DNA of 64,000 nucleotides from G963668655 sp963668655 (GCA_963668655.2 CAXXPQ010000003.1:496001-560000), one strand, 5' to 3'. Numbered from the stretch's first letter, positions 7,841 through 17,618 are shown. Numbers and translations are program-made. The notes: generated from the letters alone by a model not told the origin.

Positions 7841-10762
7841 TCAGAAATCGATATTATCGCGATATCCGTATTCGATCGGTTTGGAAAAATCCCAGACCTC
7901 GAAGACTCCCGTGTACAGAAAGCGATAGGCCGCCATGGTCCGTAAAACTTTCTTTACGTAGTTGCGGGTCTGTACGAACTCGATGCATTCAATGAACTCA
8001 TCCCATTCCATTCCCGGGTGGCGCTCCAACCACGTCACAACGTTGTGCGGACCGCCATTGTACGCCGCAATGGCCAGGGGAAGCTGTCCCTTGAATTTTT
8101 CCAGCAATTGCCCCAAGTACCAGCTTCCGTACCGGATCCCGACTTCCGATCGGAAAAGGCCGCTCACGTCGAGCGGCGTTTCCTCCAGTCGTTCCGCAAT
8201 CTTCGTCCCCGTGTGGGGCATGACCTGCATGAGCCCGAGGGCGTTCATGTACGAAACCGCATGCGGTTTGAAACGGCTTTCCGTCCGGATGATGGAGACC
8301 GTCAGGTCATCCGGAGATCCGCTACCGGCCGCGTTGGTCTTGATAGCCTCGCGGTGCGCCATGGGATACATCAGGAACTTTCGAAAACGTTCCGGCTGGC
8401 TCCAACGCTGGTTGCGCGGCAATCCCAGGGAATACACCCGGTGGGCCATGGAAAAATCGCCGTAGGTAACAAAGATCGCCAGCAGATCGCGGTGGAATCG
8501 ATCGTAAAACTTGGATACGATTTCTTGTTTGGCCCTGCGGAGTTTGTACTGTTCTTCGGACTCGTCCCGATATTTCCCTTCCCGGGGACGCTTCTGCAAG
8601 GCGATCAATTCCTGGAAAAGCGCCGTAAAAGCCTGGGCGGCTTCCTTCTCCAGCCCCAGACGATCCAGCGCGACCGCCCGCCGAAGGTCCGGAAACCATT
8701 CCCTGATCTCCCCCGCAAGGGTTCCAAGGCGCTTTCGCCGGGACCAGGAGCCTTTGGCGTAATACGTTTTCATTTCCTCGGCGGCGGCGTCCATCCCCTG
8801 GCGGAGCCGCTCCAGGGTAAACTCGCCCGCTTCATTTTTTCTTTCACTCTCCGGCGTTCGGGTTGGAACGTCCACGACCGGAACCGAAGCTTCCCGGACT
8901 TGCACTGCGGCGTCGGCAACCTTTTCATCAGACGCCGGGTCGGTCGATGACGCCGGAGGTACAGAGCCGGTTTCCGGATTTTCCCCTGAAACTCCGGCCG
9001 GTTGCAAGGCTGGTTCATCCTTAGGGGTTTCCCGGCCGTGCATTCGATCGAGCTGCTGAACGGACAGCAGTCGGTAATAGTTGAACGTGTCCTCTTCAGC
9101 CAGGGCACGAAACTCCTTTTCGGCCTCTTTCAAGCGTCCCATGCGCTGATAGATCCGACCGATCCAGTAGTGGCACTGGCGTTTGTAATGAGAGCGGGGA
9201 TAGCGCTGAAGCAACTCCTGAAAGTGCAATTGCGCCTTCACCCAGTTGTCGGCCGTGTAAGCGAACCATCCCCGAAACCAGAGGGCCTTCGACACATCCG
9301 AGCGATTCGGATAGGTTTCGCCGTAGATCTCCAGCAGTTCATCCGCCAGATCCATCTGACCGTTTTCGTATCCGATGATCCAGCCGGCCATCAGCCGGGA
9401 CGTCTTCGCCAGAGAACTTTTGGGGTAATGATCGGCCAGTTTGCGATACGTCCGGCTGGCCTCTTCCAGTTTGTTCATGCGCGCCAGCGTCTTCGCGGTC
9501 ATGAAAAGATAGTCGTCCTTGCGGCTTTCGATGGAATCCTTGCGCTTGTAAAGATCCCAAAAGGTCTCCAGAGCGGCCTCGTACTGCTGTTCGTTCAACA
9601 GGGCGCGGCCCTTGAAGTGATCCAGTTTGGCCCGAATGACGGGATCCATGATGACCGATCCCGCATCGGCTTTCCGGCGAGCCTTCTCCACCACATCCAG
9701 GATTTCCCGGTTGGCCCAGTCTCTTCTCAAGCGGGCCAGATAGGCGATCAGTTCGTTCCCCTCGAGTGGCGGCTTGAACGACCCGGAAGCTTTCAATTCT
9801 CCGATCCGGGAATACATCTCCCCGCCGTAAAAACACCCGGGACGCAGCAGATCGATCCGCTGGAGGATTTTCTGTTCCAGATCCTCCCTGCCGCGCAACC
9901 GATACGCCTGGGAACGCAGCCAGGAAAAATCGTCCGAGCAGAATTTCGGATGATCTTCCGAAAGATCCCCGAATTCCTGCTCACCCAACCGGGAGCGATG
10001 AATCACGGCCCCCAGCTTTTCCATGCGGAGCAGGCATTCGAGTTCACGCAGCCGAGAACGAAAATAGTAGTATTTCTCCTTGTGTCTGGCTTTTCCCAGT
10101 TCGTCCAGACCGGCCGGTTCCTTGATGACTTTCAGATAGTGGCCACGGGCGATTTCCCATTTTTCCAGACGAAAATACGCCTCCGCCAGCCAGAAATGGA
10201 TATCGTTGAACAACGCGCCGAAAGCCCGCACCGTTCCCGGCAGGAGTTGTACGGCCTCCTCGTCCCGTCCGACCCGAGTCAGAGCGTACCCAAGCAACAG
10301 GTCGATGTTTTTTTCCCATTTTGTCCGATAGCGGCTTTTTTTAAGGGCATGCAGTGCGGAAACCGCTTCTTCCCATCGGGCTTCACGCACCCAGCCCGTG
10401 GCCTGTTCCAACAGGACGCCGCATTCCTTGAGCGAGAGATCCTGCGGGTTTTCCGTCGGAATTCCAACCGTTTGCGCCGTTTCCGCCGTATCGGATTCCA
10501 ATTCGGGCTCGGGTTCGTCTTCCGGTACGGCTTCCGAGCTTTCCAGTTCCGGAGAGGCGGGATCGCTCGACGGCTCTCCCGGCAAATCTTCCTCTTCCGG
10601 ATCCGGCTCCGACTCCGGCGAATCGACATCGCCATCCGCCAATGGGTCGAGTTGAGCGGAACACTCCCTTTCGGAAACCCCTCCGACACCCCCCGAAACG
10701 GCCAGGATCAGGAACAAGATCGACAGGACGCGCGGAACGTTCCGCTTCAAGAAAGAAGCCAT
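7841..10762 (-). CDS. Soluble lytic murein transglycosylase with TPR-rich N-terminal region
   Basis: Periplasmic 973-residue enzyme that cleaves peptidoglycan. A signal peptide (residues about 1-32, VLSILFLILAVSG core) is followed by an Asp/Glu/Pro/Ser-rich linker of about 75 residues, then a long helical region with TPR-like repeats (AEAYFRLEKWEIARGHY, AGWIIGYENGQ and others), a second acidic linker, and a C-terminal SLT domain. The SLT domain shows IIRTESRFKPHAVS with the catalytic Glu, ALGLMQVMP and IAAYNGGPHNV. ATG at 10762 is chosen because it gives a clean signal peptide; a TTG 18 codons upstream is the alternative. The layout resembles Slt70 but is longer. Confidence 0.9.
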   Translation of the reverse strand: MASFLKRNVPRVLSILFLILAVSGGVGGVSERECSAQLDPLADGDVDSPESEPDPEEEDLPGEPSSDPASPELESSEAVPEDEPEPELESDTAETAQTVGIPTENPQDLSLKECGVLLEQATGWVREARWEEAVSALHALKKSRYRTKWEKNIDLLLGYALTRVGRDEEAVQLLPGTVRAFGALFNDIHFWLAEAYFRLEKWEIARGHYLKVIKEPAGLDELGKARHKEKYYYFRSRLRELECLLRMEKLGAVIHRSRLGEQEFGDLSEDHPKFCSDDFSWLRSQAYRLRGREDLEQKILQRIDLLRPGCFYGGEMYSRIGELKASGSFKPPLEGNELIAYLARLRRDWANREILDVVEKARRKADAGSVIMDPVIRAKLDHFKGRALLNEQQYEAALETFWDLYKRKDSIESRKDDYLFMTAKTLARMNKLEEASRTYRKLADHYPKSSLAKTSRLMAGWIIGYENGQMDLADELLEIYGETYPNRSDVSKALWFRGWFAYTADNWVKAQLHFQELLQRYPRSHYKRQCHYWIGRIYQRMGRLKEAEKEFRALAEEDTFNYYRLLSVQQLDRMHGRETPKDEPALQPAGVSGENPETGSVPPASSTDPASDEKVADAAVQVREASVPVVDVPTRTPESERKNEAGEFTLERLRQGMDAAAEEMKTYYAKGSWSRRKRLGTLAGEIREWFPDLRRAVALDRLGLEKEAAQAFTALFQELIALQKRPREGKYRDESEEQYKLRRAKQEIVSKFYDRFHRDLLAIFVTYGDFSMAHRVYSLGLPRNQRWSQPERFRKFLMYPMAHREAIKTNAAGSGSPDDLTVSIIRTESRFKPHAVSYMNALGLMQVMPHTGTKIAERLEETPLDVSGLFRSEVGIRYGSWYLGQLLEKFKGQLPLAIAAYNGGPHNVVTWLERHPGMEWDEFIECIEFVQTRNYVKKVLRTMAAYRFLYTGVFEVWDFSKPIEYGYRDNIDF

Positions 10763-11069
10763 GGACGGCAGACCGCATCTTGACGCAATCCTTGATGTTT
10801 TTCCATTTGCTATCAAATCGCGGAGTGCCCTTCGTCGAATTCCCAGATGGAAGATGGATAACAGAAAAAAGTGGGCAATTCAAGAAACTTTTGTCTCGGA
10901 TCGGCTCTCCCGGAGTCCGTATTCGATATTCGGACACTTTCTTGAAAAAGTCACTGAAACCCCGTGGGAAAGAACCGATTATTGGGTGGACGAAAAGGCC
11001 GACAACGCCATGAATGTCGCAAACGCACCGAGAGACTTTCGTGGAGAAACCTTAGCAGGGAAATGACCA
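10763..11069. other. Divergent intergenic region between transglycosylase and GGDEF gene
   Basis: About 300 bases without a convincing gene. A leftward promoter is visible (10855-10883). GTCCG and CGGAC flank an AT-rich, partly self-complementary centre at about 10916-10940 and could be an operator. No clear rightward promoter was found. Confidence 0.5.
10855..10883 (-). promoter_or_regulatory. Sigma-70-type promoter for the transglycosylase
   Basis: Leftward TTGAAT (10883-10878), 17-base spacer, TATCCA (10860-10855); leader of about 85 bases to the ATG at 10762. Confidence 0.4.
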
Positions 11070-12305
11070 TTGCGCTCGAAATTCGCCCTGTTCGTTCCGA
11101 TTCTTCTTCTGGCCCTCCCGTTGGTGGTCATCGCCCTTTGGGGAAGGCCGCTATCCGACTGGAACCGGCGAGTTGCGTATTTCGTCGGGATTTCCCCATT
11201 CTCCCTGATGGCCGGCGTCAGTCTGATTCTCCCCATCGTCCCGGCCATCCTGTTCAACCAGATGCGAATCGTATTCATCACCTTCGCCCTCGGCCTCACC
11301 TTGCTGATGTCCGAAGGCTATCCATACCCCATGTCCAGGCTGACCATCGGCATGCTTCCATCGGTCCTGGCCATCGAAATCACGGCCCTGACCTACATGC
11401 GGGAACGGGGTTTTTTCAATCGATACGGACTGAAACGTTTTCTGATGGTGCTCTTGCCCATCGGCATTCTGTATCTTTTCGAACCGGCGTTCGCCAACAG
11501 CACCAGCTTGTTCAGCGAAGGCATGGCGCGTCTCTTCCTTCCCACGCACCGGCTTCCCGTTCCCTTCGGCACGGTCTTCATCTCCGTGGTCTCCATCGCC
11601 CTGCTCTGGCGTCTTCGCGGCACCGAATACCCGATTCTCGGATCGTGCTTCGCCGCGGTGATTCTTTTCGTCCTGCAGGGCATCAGTCCGCCGTTGGAAG
11701 TCGATGCGCCGGGCGTGGCGCGTGTTTTCAAATTGCTGTGCTTTTCCCTGAGCGGCCTGATGTTTCTATGGTGCATCTACCTTCTGAGCTGGGGGCGCGC
11801 CTACTGCGACGAACTGACGGAACTTCCGGGTCGCCGGGCGCTGGAGGAGCAGCTATTGAAACTGGGAGATAAATACTCCATCGTCATGCTGGATATCGAC
11901 CATTTCAAGAAATTCAACGACACCTACGGGCATCAGACCGGCGACGACGTGCTGCGGCTGGTGGCGAAAACGCTCCGCAGTCATTGCGGGGAAAACGCCT
12001 ATCGCTTCGGTGGAGAAGAGTTCACGATCATTCAGAAGGGGCGCGGCATGGATACCACGGCCTCCAGCATGGATCATCTTCGTAGAAAGATCCAGAACGC
12101 CCGGCTGACCATCAAACGTACGGCGGCCAAATCAGGAATGTCAGGGAAAGTGGTGAAAGTCACGGCCAGTTTCGGCGTGGCCGACTCGAACGGGGAAAAG
12201 CGCCTGCCGCACGAGGTACTGCGCGCCGCCGATTCCGCGCTGTACAAAGCCAAGAAACTGGGACGCAACCGGGTGGCGAAGGAAACCCGGTCCTATCTTC
12301 ACTGA
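11070..12305 (+). CDS. Membrane diguanylate cyclase (GGEEF domain)
   Basis: A 411-residue inner-membrane protein predicted to make c-di-GMP. The first about 235 residues contain at least seven hydrophobic segments and few charged loops, a membrane sensor of unknown ligand. The C-terminal GGDEF domain begins near DELTELPGRRALEEQL, keeps the metal site in VMLDIDHFKKFND, and has the intact signature RFGGEEF. The inhibitory I-site RxxD is replaced by HCGE, so product inhibition through that site is unlikely. Start is TTG at 11070: an in-frame stop lies two codons upstream and no ATG is available nearby. The 3' end overlaps the convergent phosphoesterase by 7 bases. Confidence 0.9.
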   Translation: MRSKFALFVPILLLALPLVVIALWGRPLSDWNRRVAYFVGISPFSLMAGVSLILPIVPAILFNQMRIVFITFALGLTLLMSEGYPYPMSRLTIGMLPSVLAIEITALTYMRERGFFNRYGLKRFLMVLLPIGILYLFEPAFANSTSLFSEGMARLFLPTHRLPVPFGTVFISVVSIALLWRLRGTEYPILGSCFAAVILFVLQGISPPLEVDAPGVARVFKLLCFSLSGLMFLWCIYLLSWGRAYCDELTELPGRRALEEQLLKLGDKYSIVMLDIDHFKKFNDTYGHQTGDDVLRLVAKTLRSHCGENAYRFGGEEFTIIQKGRGMDTTASSMDHLRRKIQNARLTIKRTAAKSGMSGKVVKVTASFGVADSNGEKRLPHEVLRAADSALYKAKKLGRNRVAKETRSYLH

Positions 12306-13717
12306 TCGGTGAATTCCGGCTCGCCCTGCTCGTGTTCCATCTCTCCGGCCAGAACGCCGGGTTGATCCGCGTTCAGTTCCACCCAGTCCACCGTGTTTCC
12401 GTCGATATCGATGGCCTCGAAGCGCACCCGATCGCAGAAGACATCCACATTGATGAAATGATAGATGAAACTCATCACCGTGACGTGCTCGTAATCCGTG
12501 CAGAAAAGATCGTCCAATCCGGAGCCGCCCCCGCCGGTGATGAACTGCACGATGCCGTCCTTCATGCCTCTCTCGTAGTTGTGGGTATGTCCGGCGAAAT
12601 AGGCGTGAAATCCGTTCTCGGCCAATAACGGCAAAAACCAGTTGCGGATCGACGGCGTTCCTTCGTAACTGCATTCCCCGCCCCAAGCCTGGCTATACCC
12701 CGGAAAATGAGTGAACGCAAAGCGCCATTTGGCGTTTCTGGCGGCCTCCGAGGCGACCTGTTCCTTGACCCAGATCGATAGATCGGTTTCGACACCGTAT
12801 ATCGTGTAATAGGGTTTGTTGCCGTCCACTACCAGGAAAAAAGCGTCCCCGTAGGTAAAACTGTAGGACGATTCTCTTCCCGGGTCGTCCTGCGGGTGCG
12901 GATAGGCATGCAGATCATAGAAGAGATGCCCGTTCTTTTCGTGGTTGCCAATGGCGACATAGGTGGAAATGTCGTGGGCGAGCGGGCGAATGGGCTGGAA
13001 CCACTCGGTTTTCCACTCTTCATCGTTTCTGCCGTCGGTCACGACATCGCCCACGTTGATGTTGAAATACGGGTTGACTTCCGCCATGGCGGCGACGACT
13101 TCGGAACAATCGTCCGGATGGCTGCGATTGTCGCCGAAGACCGTGAAACGGAACGGAACCCCGGGGCCGACCGCCGTATAGAACGAATGAACGCCGGATT
13201 CGCGGTTCCCGGAACGAACCTGATAGGAATATCGGGTATTGGATTGCAGGCCGGTCAACTCGATTTCATGCACGGTGGTCGGAAGCGGATCGGCCGCCAG
13301 AAGATCCAGTTCGTCACCGGCGCCGTACAAGACCTCGGACGGCAGTTCATCCACCGTTCGCCACATGATGACGATGCTGGTTTCCGTAACGTGCATCAAA
13401 TAGGGGCCCAGGTCGAACGTGTCGTCCGTGGTGATATGGACGGGCCGTTCCTGAATCTCCGTCCCCAGGCAGACGGGCGGCTGTTCGACTTCTTCGACTT
13501 CGGCATCGAATTCCGACGTTTCCTCGTCACCATCCCCGGAAGTGGAGTCCAGGTCGCCATCCAAAGGCGCGTCGGCCTCCGGAGTCTCGCCTAGAGAATT
13601 TTCCATATCGCCATCGGCGTCCGTGTCCGATGAAGCGGCCGAACATGCCGAGAACAGAAGTGAAATTCCAAGGAGCGACAGCAGGAGAACGAGATTCCGG
13701 TGTGATTTGTACGACAT
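12299..13717 (-). CDS. Secreted lipoprotein metallophosphoesterase (purple acid phosphatase-like)
   Basis: A 472-residue lipoprotein: signal sequence with lipobox LFSAC, then an Asp/Glu-rich linker (about residues 25-80, with DADGD and DGDLD), a fibronectin-like domain (GLQSNTRYSYQVRSG) and a calcineurin-type phosphoesterase domain. Metal ligands are visible in VFGDNR, NVGDVV, AIGNHEKNG, FTHFPGYS and FAGHTHNYERG, the order of purple acid phosphatases. It probably removes phosphate outside the inner membrane; the substrate is unknown. ATG at 13717 has AGAGGAACAGG upstream and gives a proper lipoprotein signal, unlike an ATG 14 codons earlier. Asp-rich linkers of this kind recur in the transglycosylase. 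Confidence 0.88.
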   Translation of the reverse strand: MSYKSHRNLVLLLSLLGISLLFSACSAASSDTDADGDMENSLGETPEADAPLDGDLDSTSGDGDEETSEFDAEVEEVEQPPVCLGTEIQERPVHITTDDTFDLGPYLMHVTETSIVIMWRTVDELPSEVLYGAGDELDLLAADPLPTTVHEIELTGLQSNTRYSYQVRSGNRESGVHSFYTAVGPGVPFRFTVFGDNRSHPDDCSEVVAAMAEVNPYFNINVGDVVTDGRNDEEWKTEWFQPIRPLAHDISTYVAIGNHEKNGHLFYDLHAYPHPQDDPGRESSYSFTYGDAFFLVVDGNKPYYTIYGVETDLSIWVKEQVASEAARNAKWRFAFTHFPGYSQAWGGECSYEGTPSIRNWFLPLLAENGFHAYFAGHTHNYERGMKDGIVQFITGGGGSGLDDLFCTDYEHVTVMSFIYHFINVDVFCDRVRFEAIDIDGNTVDWVELNADQPGVLAGEMEHEQGEPEFTDQ

Positions 13718-13863
13718 GCGCCTGTTCCTCTCGGTGGCTGGAAATCTTTCGCTAACCATATCCTAATCCATTCCACATCATAATCGAAGTCTTTTCTTTA
13801 CGTCCAGGAGGAATCGCACAAAACCGAAGAACCATTTTCTCCCTGGACAAGTCAGGCTTTCCC

Positions 13864-13892
13864 TTGCCTGCAACGCTCCGATTTGGTATACA
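13864..13892 (+). promoter_or_regulatory. Sigma-70-type promoter for the barrel-protein gene
   Basis: TTGCCT, 17-base spacer, TATACA, giving a leader of about 37 bases before the ATG at 13936. Confidence 0.45.
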
Positions 13893-13935
13893 TGCCGTCA
13901 GCACGAGCAACCGTTAGCCGCTGGAGCTTTTGGCG

Positions 13936-14529
13936 ATGTCCCGAACAATCCAATTGATTCTGATTTCCCTGTGTATTTCCCTACTGGCCACGGCGACGGC
14001 GCACGCGGAAGTATCTTCGGAAAAAGAATGGTGGAAGACCAAAAAGCCCCAGTTCTGGAATTTCTCCCTCGCTCCCGGATACAGTTTTCTGTTGCTGAAC
14101 GGCCGGAACAAGGTTCACCAGGGATTCGGCTCCCGTCTCCTGATCGCCTACAACATCACGGACAACTGGTCCGTGGGCGGCAAGGGAAGACTGGGCATCT
14201 ACGACGCGGACAAGAACCGCGAACAAGGCATTTACAGCCAGGTTTCCCTCATGGGAGTTTCCCGCTATACCTTTCCCGTCGCCAAGTGGTTCCGCCCGTA
14301 CGTCTTTCTGGGCATGGGCTGGGTCCGCACGGAATTGAACCGCGAGATCTATACGAAGTTGGAAACCCATTCCATGGTCCTGGAGCCCGGCGCGGCGCTC
14401 TCGTTTCGGATCATGCGCAAATTCTGGCTGGGCCTGGAAACGGCCGTCGCCCCTGTTTTCTTCGGCGACGGCGGCTTGAACGGATCCATGTACTACCACC
14501 TGCTACTCTCGCTGGACCTGCGGCTGTAG
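13936..14529 (+). CDS. Outer-membrane beta-barrel protein, small
   Basis: A 197-residue exported protein. A signal peptide ends at about ATAHA, then alternating polar/hydrophobic strands with aromatic girdles (WNFSLAPGYSFLLLNG, WSVGGKGRLGIYD, RPYVFLGMGWVRTELN) and a last strand ending in the aliphatic LSLDLRL suggest an OmpA/OmpW-sized eight-strand barrel. No enzyme motif is seen. ATG at 13936, not the TTG two codons before, has a GGAG at correct distance. It stands alone between a promoter and a bidirectional terminator shared with pyrH. Confidence 0.75.
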   Translation: MSRTIQLILISLCISLLATATAHAEVSSEKEWWKTKKPQFWNFSLAPGYSFLLLNGRNKVHQGFGSRLLIAYNITDNWSVGGKGRLGIYDADKNREQGIYSQVSLMGVSRYTFPVAKWFRPYVFLGMGWVRTELNREIYTKLETHSMVLEPGAALSFRIMRKFWLGLETAVAPVFFGDGGLNGSMYYHLLLSLDLRL

Positions 14530-14611
14530 CTGCCGTGATCTGCTTCCAGTGATGCGGCCGAACCCTCGCTGAAAGCATTCAAAAACCCGCCCACAGGTGA
14601 TTCGCCCAACG

Positions 14612-14646
14612 AAAAAAGGCCGCATGCACGGAGCACGCGGCCTTTT
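14612..14646. terminator. Bidirectional terminator between barrel gene and pyrH
   Basis: AAAAGGCCGC (14614-14623) pairs with GCGGCCTTTT (14637-14646). The A-rich 5' arm gives a six-T tract leftward for the rpsB-tsf-pyrH operon and four T rightward. Confidence 0.8.
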
Positions 14647-14667
14647 CACGATCTTTCGTTTCTTGGC

Positions 14668-15393
14668 TTACTGAACGATACTGCCGACCTTCTCTCCCGT
14701 AAGCGCTTTGAGGATGTTGCCCTTGGTGTACAGATCAAAGACGACGATGGGACAGCCGTTTTCCTTGCAGAGGGAAAAAGCCGTCTGATCCATCACGCGC
14801 AGGTTCTTTTCCAGAACTTCCTGGAAGGAAAGGCTTTCCAGACGTTCGGCCTGCGGATTCTTCACCGGATCTTCCGCATAGATGCCGTTGACCTTGGTGG
14901 CCTTGATGAGAGCGTCGCAACGCAGTTCCACCGCCCGGAGCGCGGCGGCCGTATCCGTGGTGAAATACGGATTTCCCGTTCCTCCCGCGAAGATGACCAC
15001 CTTGCCCTTGTTCAGGGCGATGTCCGCCTTGGGCTGGCTCAGGCGTCCCACCACGTGGCTCGTGGCGACGGCGCTCTGGACGATGGCTTCCTGGCCCACC
15101 ATCTCGAACGCGGATTCCATGGCCAGGGCGTTGATGACCGTCGCCATCATGCCCATATAGTCGCCCTTCACGCGGTCCATGCCCAGCGCCTGGGCGATGG
15201 TTCCCCGGAAGATGTTGCCGCCGCCGACGACGATGGCGACCTGCACCCCGCGAGCGACCGCTTCCTTGATCTCCGCCGCCAGTCCCGTGGCGAAATCGGC
15301 GTCGATGATGGAGGAGTTGTCCCTCTCCTGAAGGGCCTCGCCGGAGATTTTCAGCAAAACCCGGCGATTATCGTCTTTTTCCCGTCTCAGCAA
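14668..15393 (-). CDS. pyrH: Uridylate kinase (UMP kinase)
   Basis: Phosphorylates UMP to UDP in pyrimidine nucleotide synthesis. The 241 residues match the bacterial hexameric UMP kinase of the amino acid kinase fold: LLKISGEALQ at the N terminus, VVGGGNIFRG, the FAGGTGNPYFTTDTAA loop and ALIKATKVNGIY with YAEDPVKNP. The start is TTG, two bases past the tsf stop, with GAAGGAAAG inside the tsf 3' end as ribosome site. It is the third gene of rpsB-tsf-pyrH, an order common in bacteria. Confidence 0.97.
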   Translation of the reverse strand: MLRREKDDNRRVLLKISGEALQERDNSSIIDADFATGLAAEIKEAVARGVQVAIVVGGGNIFRGTIAQALGMDRVKGDYMGMMATVINALAMESAFEMVGQEAIVQSAVATSHVVGRLSQPKADIALNKGKVVIFAGGTGNPYFTTDTAAALRAVELRCDALIKATKVNGIYAEDPVKNPQAERLESLSFQEVLEKNLRVMDQTAFSLCKENGCPIVVFDLYTKGNILKALTGEKVGSIVQ

Positions 15394-15395
15394 GG

Positions 15396-16349
15396 TTACT
15401 TTCCTTCAAGCTGTTCGGCGACTTCGGCGGCCAGATCGTTGGAGCGTTTTTCCAGTCCCTCGCCGAGTTGATAGCGAGCAAAACGGCGGATGGTCAGTTC
15501 GCCGCCGGCTTCCTTGGACGCCGCAGCCAGAGCCTTGGCGACCGTCAGTTCGGTGTCGTGCACCCAGATCTGTTCCAGCAGGCAGCTGTCCTTGTAGAAT
15601 TTGTTCAGTTTGCCGACCATGATCTTTTCCACGAGATTCTCGGGCTTTCCGCTCTCCAGAATCTGGGTGCGGTAAATGTCTTTCTCGCGGTCCAGCACGT
15701 CCGCGGGCACCTCGTCCCTCTGGATGGTCAGGGGATTGGACGCGGCGATGTGCATGCAGATCTGCTTGGCGACGAGCGCCGCGGGCTCGCTTCCGGCATC
15801 GCCTTCGGCGCCCAGTTCAAGCAGAACGCCCAGTTTTCCGCCCATATGAATATAGGAACTGAAGAGGCCGTTGCCTTCCATCGTCCAGTTTTCGAAACGT
15901 CTGGGGCTGATGTTTTCGCCGATAGAGGCGATCAGGTCGGTAGCGATCTCGCCCACCTTCTTTTCCGGATTGGCGATCCAGGCCTGCTCCAGAAGCGCGT
16001 TCTCGCCCTCTTCGGCCTTGACGACCTTGGGATCCTTTTCCGCGATATGGAGGTTCAGATTCGCGACGAACTTCTGGAAATCCTCGTTTCTCGCCACGAA
16101 ATCCGTCTCGCAGTTGACTTCCACCAGGTTGGCCTTTTTGCCGTCGTCGGAAATATAGGAACTTACGGCGCCCTCGGAGGTGATGCGGCCCGCCTTCTTG
16201 GCGGCGGAGGAAAGTCCTTTTTTTCTCAGAAAATCGATGGCCTTTTCCAGATCGCCATCGCTCTCCTGCAAGGCTTTCTTGCAGTCCATCATTCCCGATC
16301 CCGTCTTTTCGCGCAGTTCCTTCACCATTGCAGCCGTAATCTGTGCCAT
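15396..16349 (-). CDS. tsf: Translation elongation factor Ts
   Basis: Guanine nucleotide exchange factor for EF-Tu. At 317 residues it has the full two-subdomain core. It starts with MVKELREKTGSGMMDCKKAL, the UBA-like N-terminal domain and the TGxGMMDCKKAL signature, followed by EVNCETDFVARN, where the TDFVA motif contacts EF-Tu. GGAG lies before the ATG. It lies 67 bases after rpsB. Confidence 0.97.
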   Translation of the reverse strand: MAQITAAMVKELREKTGSGMMDCKKALQESDGDLEKAIDFLRKKGLSSAAKKAGRITSEGAVSSYISDDGKKANLVEVNCETDFVARNEDFQKFVANLNLHIAEKDPKVVKAEEGENALLEQAWIANPEKKVGEIATDLIASIGENISPRRFENWTMEGNGLFSSYIHMGGKLGVLLELGAEGDAGSEPAALVAKQICMHIAASNPLTIQRDEVPADVLDREKDIYRTQILESGKPENLVEKIMVGKLNKFYKDSCLLEQIWVHDTELTVAKALAAASKEAGGELTIRRFARYQLGEGLEKRSNDLAAEVAEQLEGK

Positions 16350-16416
16350 ACCGTTTCTCCGTTTATCTTTGATCGATTCTCTACGATTTGGATTCGTTTT
16401 TCTTCCCTAAGACCGC

Positions 16417-17331
16417 TCAGTCTTCCTTTTTCTCTTCCGGCGCAGCTGGAGCTTCGGCGGCCTCGGGCTTGGCCTCTACCGCTTCGGGCTTGGCTTCGGC
16501 GGTTTCGGACTTGGCGCCCTCTTCCTCTTCCGACTTTTTCTTCACGACCTTCTTCACGGAAACTTTCTTTCCGTCGATCTCCCGACGCCCTTCCACCACG
16601 GAGTCCTTGGGCCCGGCTTCCTTCGTCGCCGTTCCGCGATCTTTCTGGAGGCCCTTGCCTTCCTTGCAGGCATCCGCGATTTTTCCGGCGAACAGGCGAA
16701 TGGAACGAATGGCGTCGTCGTTGCCGGGAATCACGAAATCGATGCCTTCCGGGTCGCAGTTGGAATCGCAGATCGCAACCACGGGGATGTGCAGGCGATT
16801 GGCTTCGTTGACCGCGATGCGTTCCTTTTCGGGATCGATGATGAACAGCACGCCCGGAAGCTTCGACATCTTGCGAACGCCGGAAAGGTTCTTGGACAGC
16901 TTCTGGCGAAGTTTGTCCTTCATCATGCCTTCTTTTTTGGTGCGGACGGGATAGTTGCCGCTTTCGAACTGTTTTTCCAGTTCGTTCAGGTTTTCCACGG
17001 AAATCTTGATGGTGCGGAAATTGGTCAGCGTTCCGCCCAGCCAGCGGCTGGTGACGTAGAACATTCCGGCGCGCTCGGCTTCCTCGCGGATGACATCCGC
17101 CGCCTGGCGCTTGGTTCCGACGAACAGAACCGTTTCGCCTTCCGCCACGCGATCCAGAACATACTGGTAGGCTTCACGGAACATCCGCACCGTCTGTTGC
17201 AGATCGATGATGTGGACGCCGTTGCGGGCTCCGAAAATGTACGGTTTCATCTTCGGGTTCCACTTCTGGGTCTGGTGACCGAAGTGAACGCCGCATTCCA
17301 ACATTTCTTTCATGAGAATAGGTCCAGGCAT
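16417..17331 (-). CDS. rpsB: Ribosomal protein S2 with a long charged C-terminal tail
   Basis: Small-subunit protein S2. Residues 1 to about 230 are the conserved core (LECGVHFGHQTQKWNPKM, FVGTKRQA, TSRWLGGTLTNF, DPEKERIAVNEA, GNDDAIRSI). The protein then runs on for about 70 residues of Lys/Glu/Ala-rich sequence containing imperfect KPEAVEA/KPEAAEA repeats, making 304 residues instead of the usual 230-260. Such tails occur in several lineages and are probably disordered. AGGAGA precedes the ATG. First gene of rpsB-tsf-pyrH. Confidence 0.97.
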   Translation of the reverse strand: MPGPILMKEMLECGVHFGHQTQKWNPKMKPYIFGARNGVHIIDLQQTVRMFREAYQYVLDRVAEGETVLFVGTKRQAADVIREEAERAGMFYVTSRWLGGTLTNFRTIKISVENLNELEKQFESGNYPVRTKKEGMMKDKLRQKLSKNLSGVRKMSKLPGVLFIIDPEKERIAVNEANRLHIPVVAICDSNCDPEGIDFVIPGNDDAIRSIRLFAGKIADACKEGKGLQKDRGTATKEAGPKDSVVEGRREIDGKKVSVKKVVKKKSEEEEGAKSETAEAKPEAVEAKPEAAEAPAAPEEKKED

Positions 17332-17468
17332 GCGCGATCTCCTTTCGTGTTATGCCTCCATCTCCTTCATCTGGCGTTGACCACTTAGACCTTTTTCGTC
17401 CCAACACGGGCGCGCCATCCGGAGATGTGTGAAATTATGGGCCGGTCTTCCGGCCTTAAAAGCGATTG

Positions 17469-17497
17469 TTTCTAGCAGGTAAAACCAGGGAATGCAA
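17469..17497 (-). promoter_or_regulatory. Possible promoter of rpsB-tsf-pyrH
   Basis: Leftward TTGCAT (17497-17492), 17-base spacer, TAGAAA (17474-17469), giving a leader of roughly 130 bases to the rpsB ATG. Confidence 0.35.
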
Positions 17498-17618
17498 GCG
17501 TTTTCTTCGGTTTGGACGTCTTTTTTCCAGTTCTCCGGGAAAATCCCTTAACAGCCTTCCGAGGGGAAACGCCATTCGGATCGGATCGGAAACGTCCGTG
17601 AGAATCGCAGGCCGGAAA

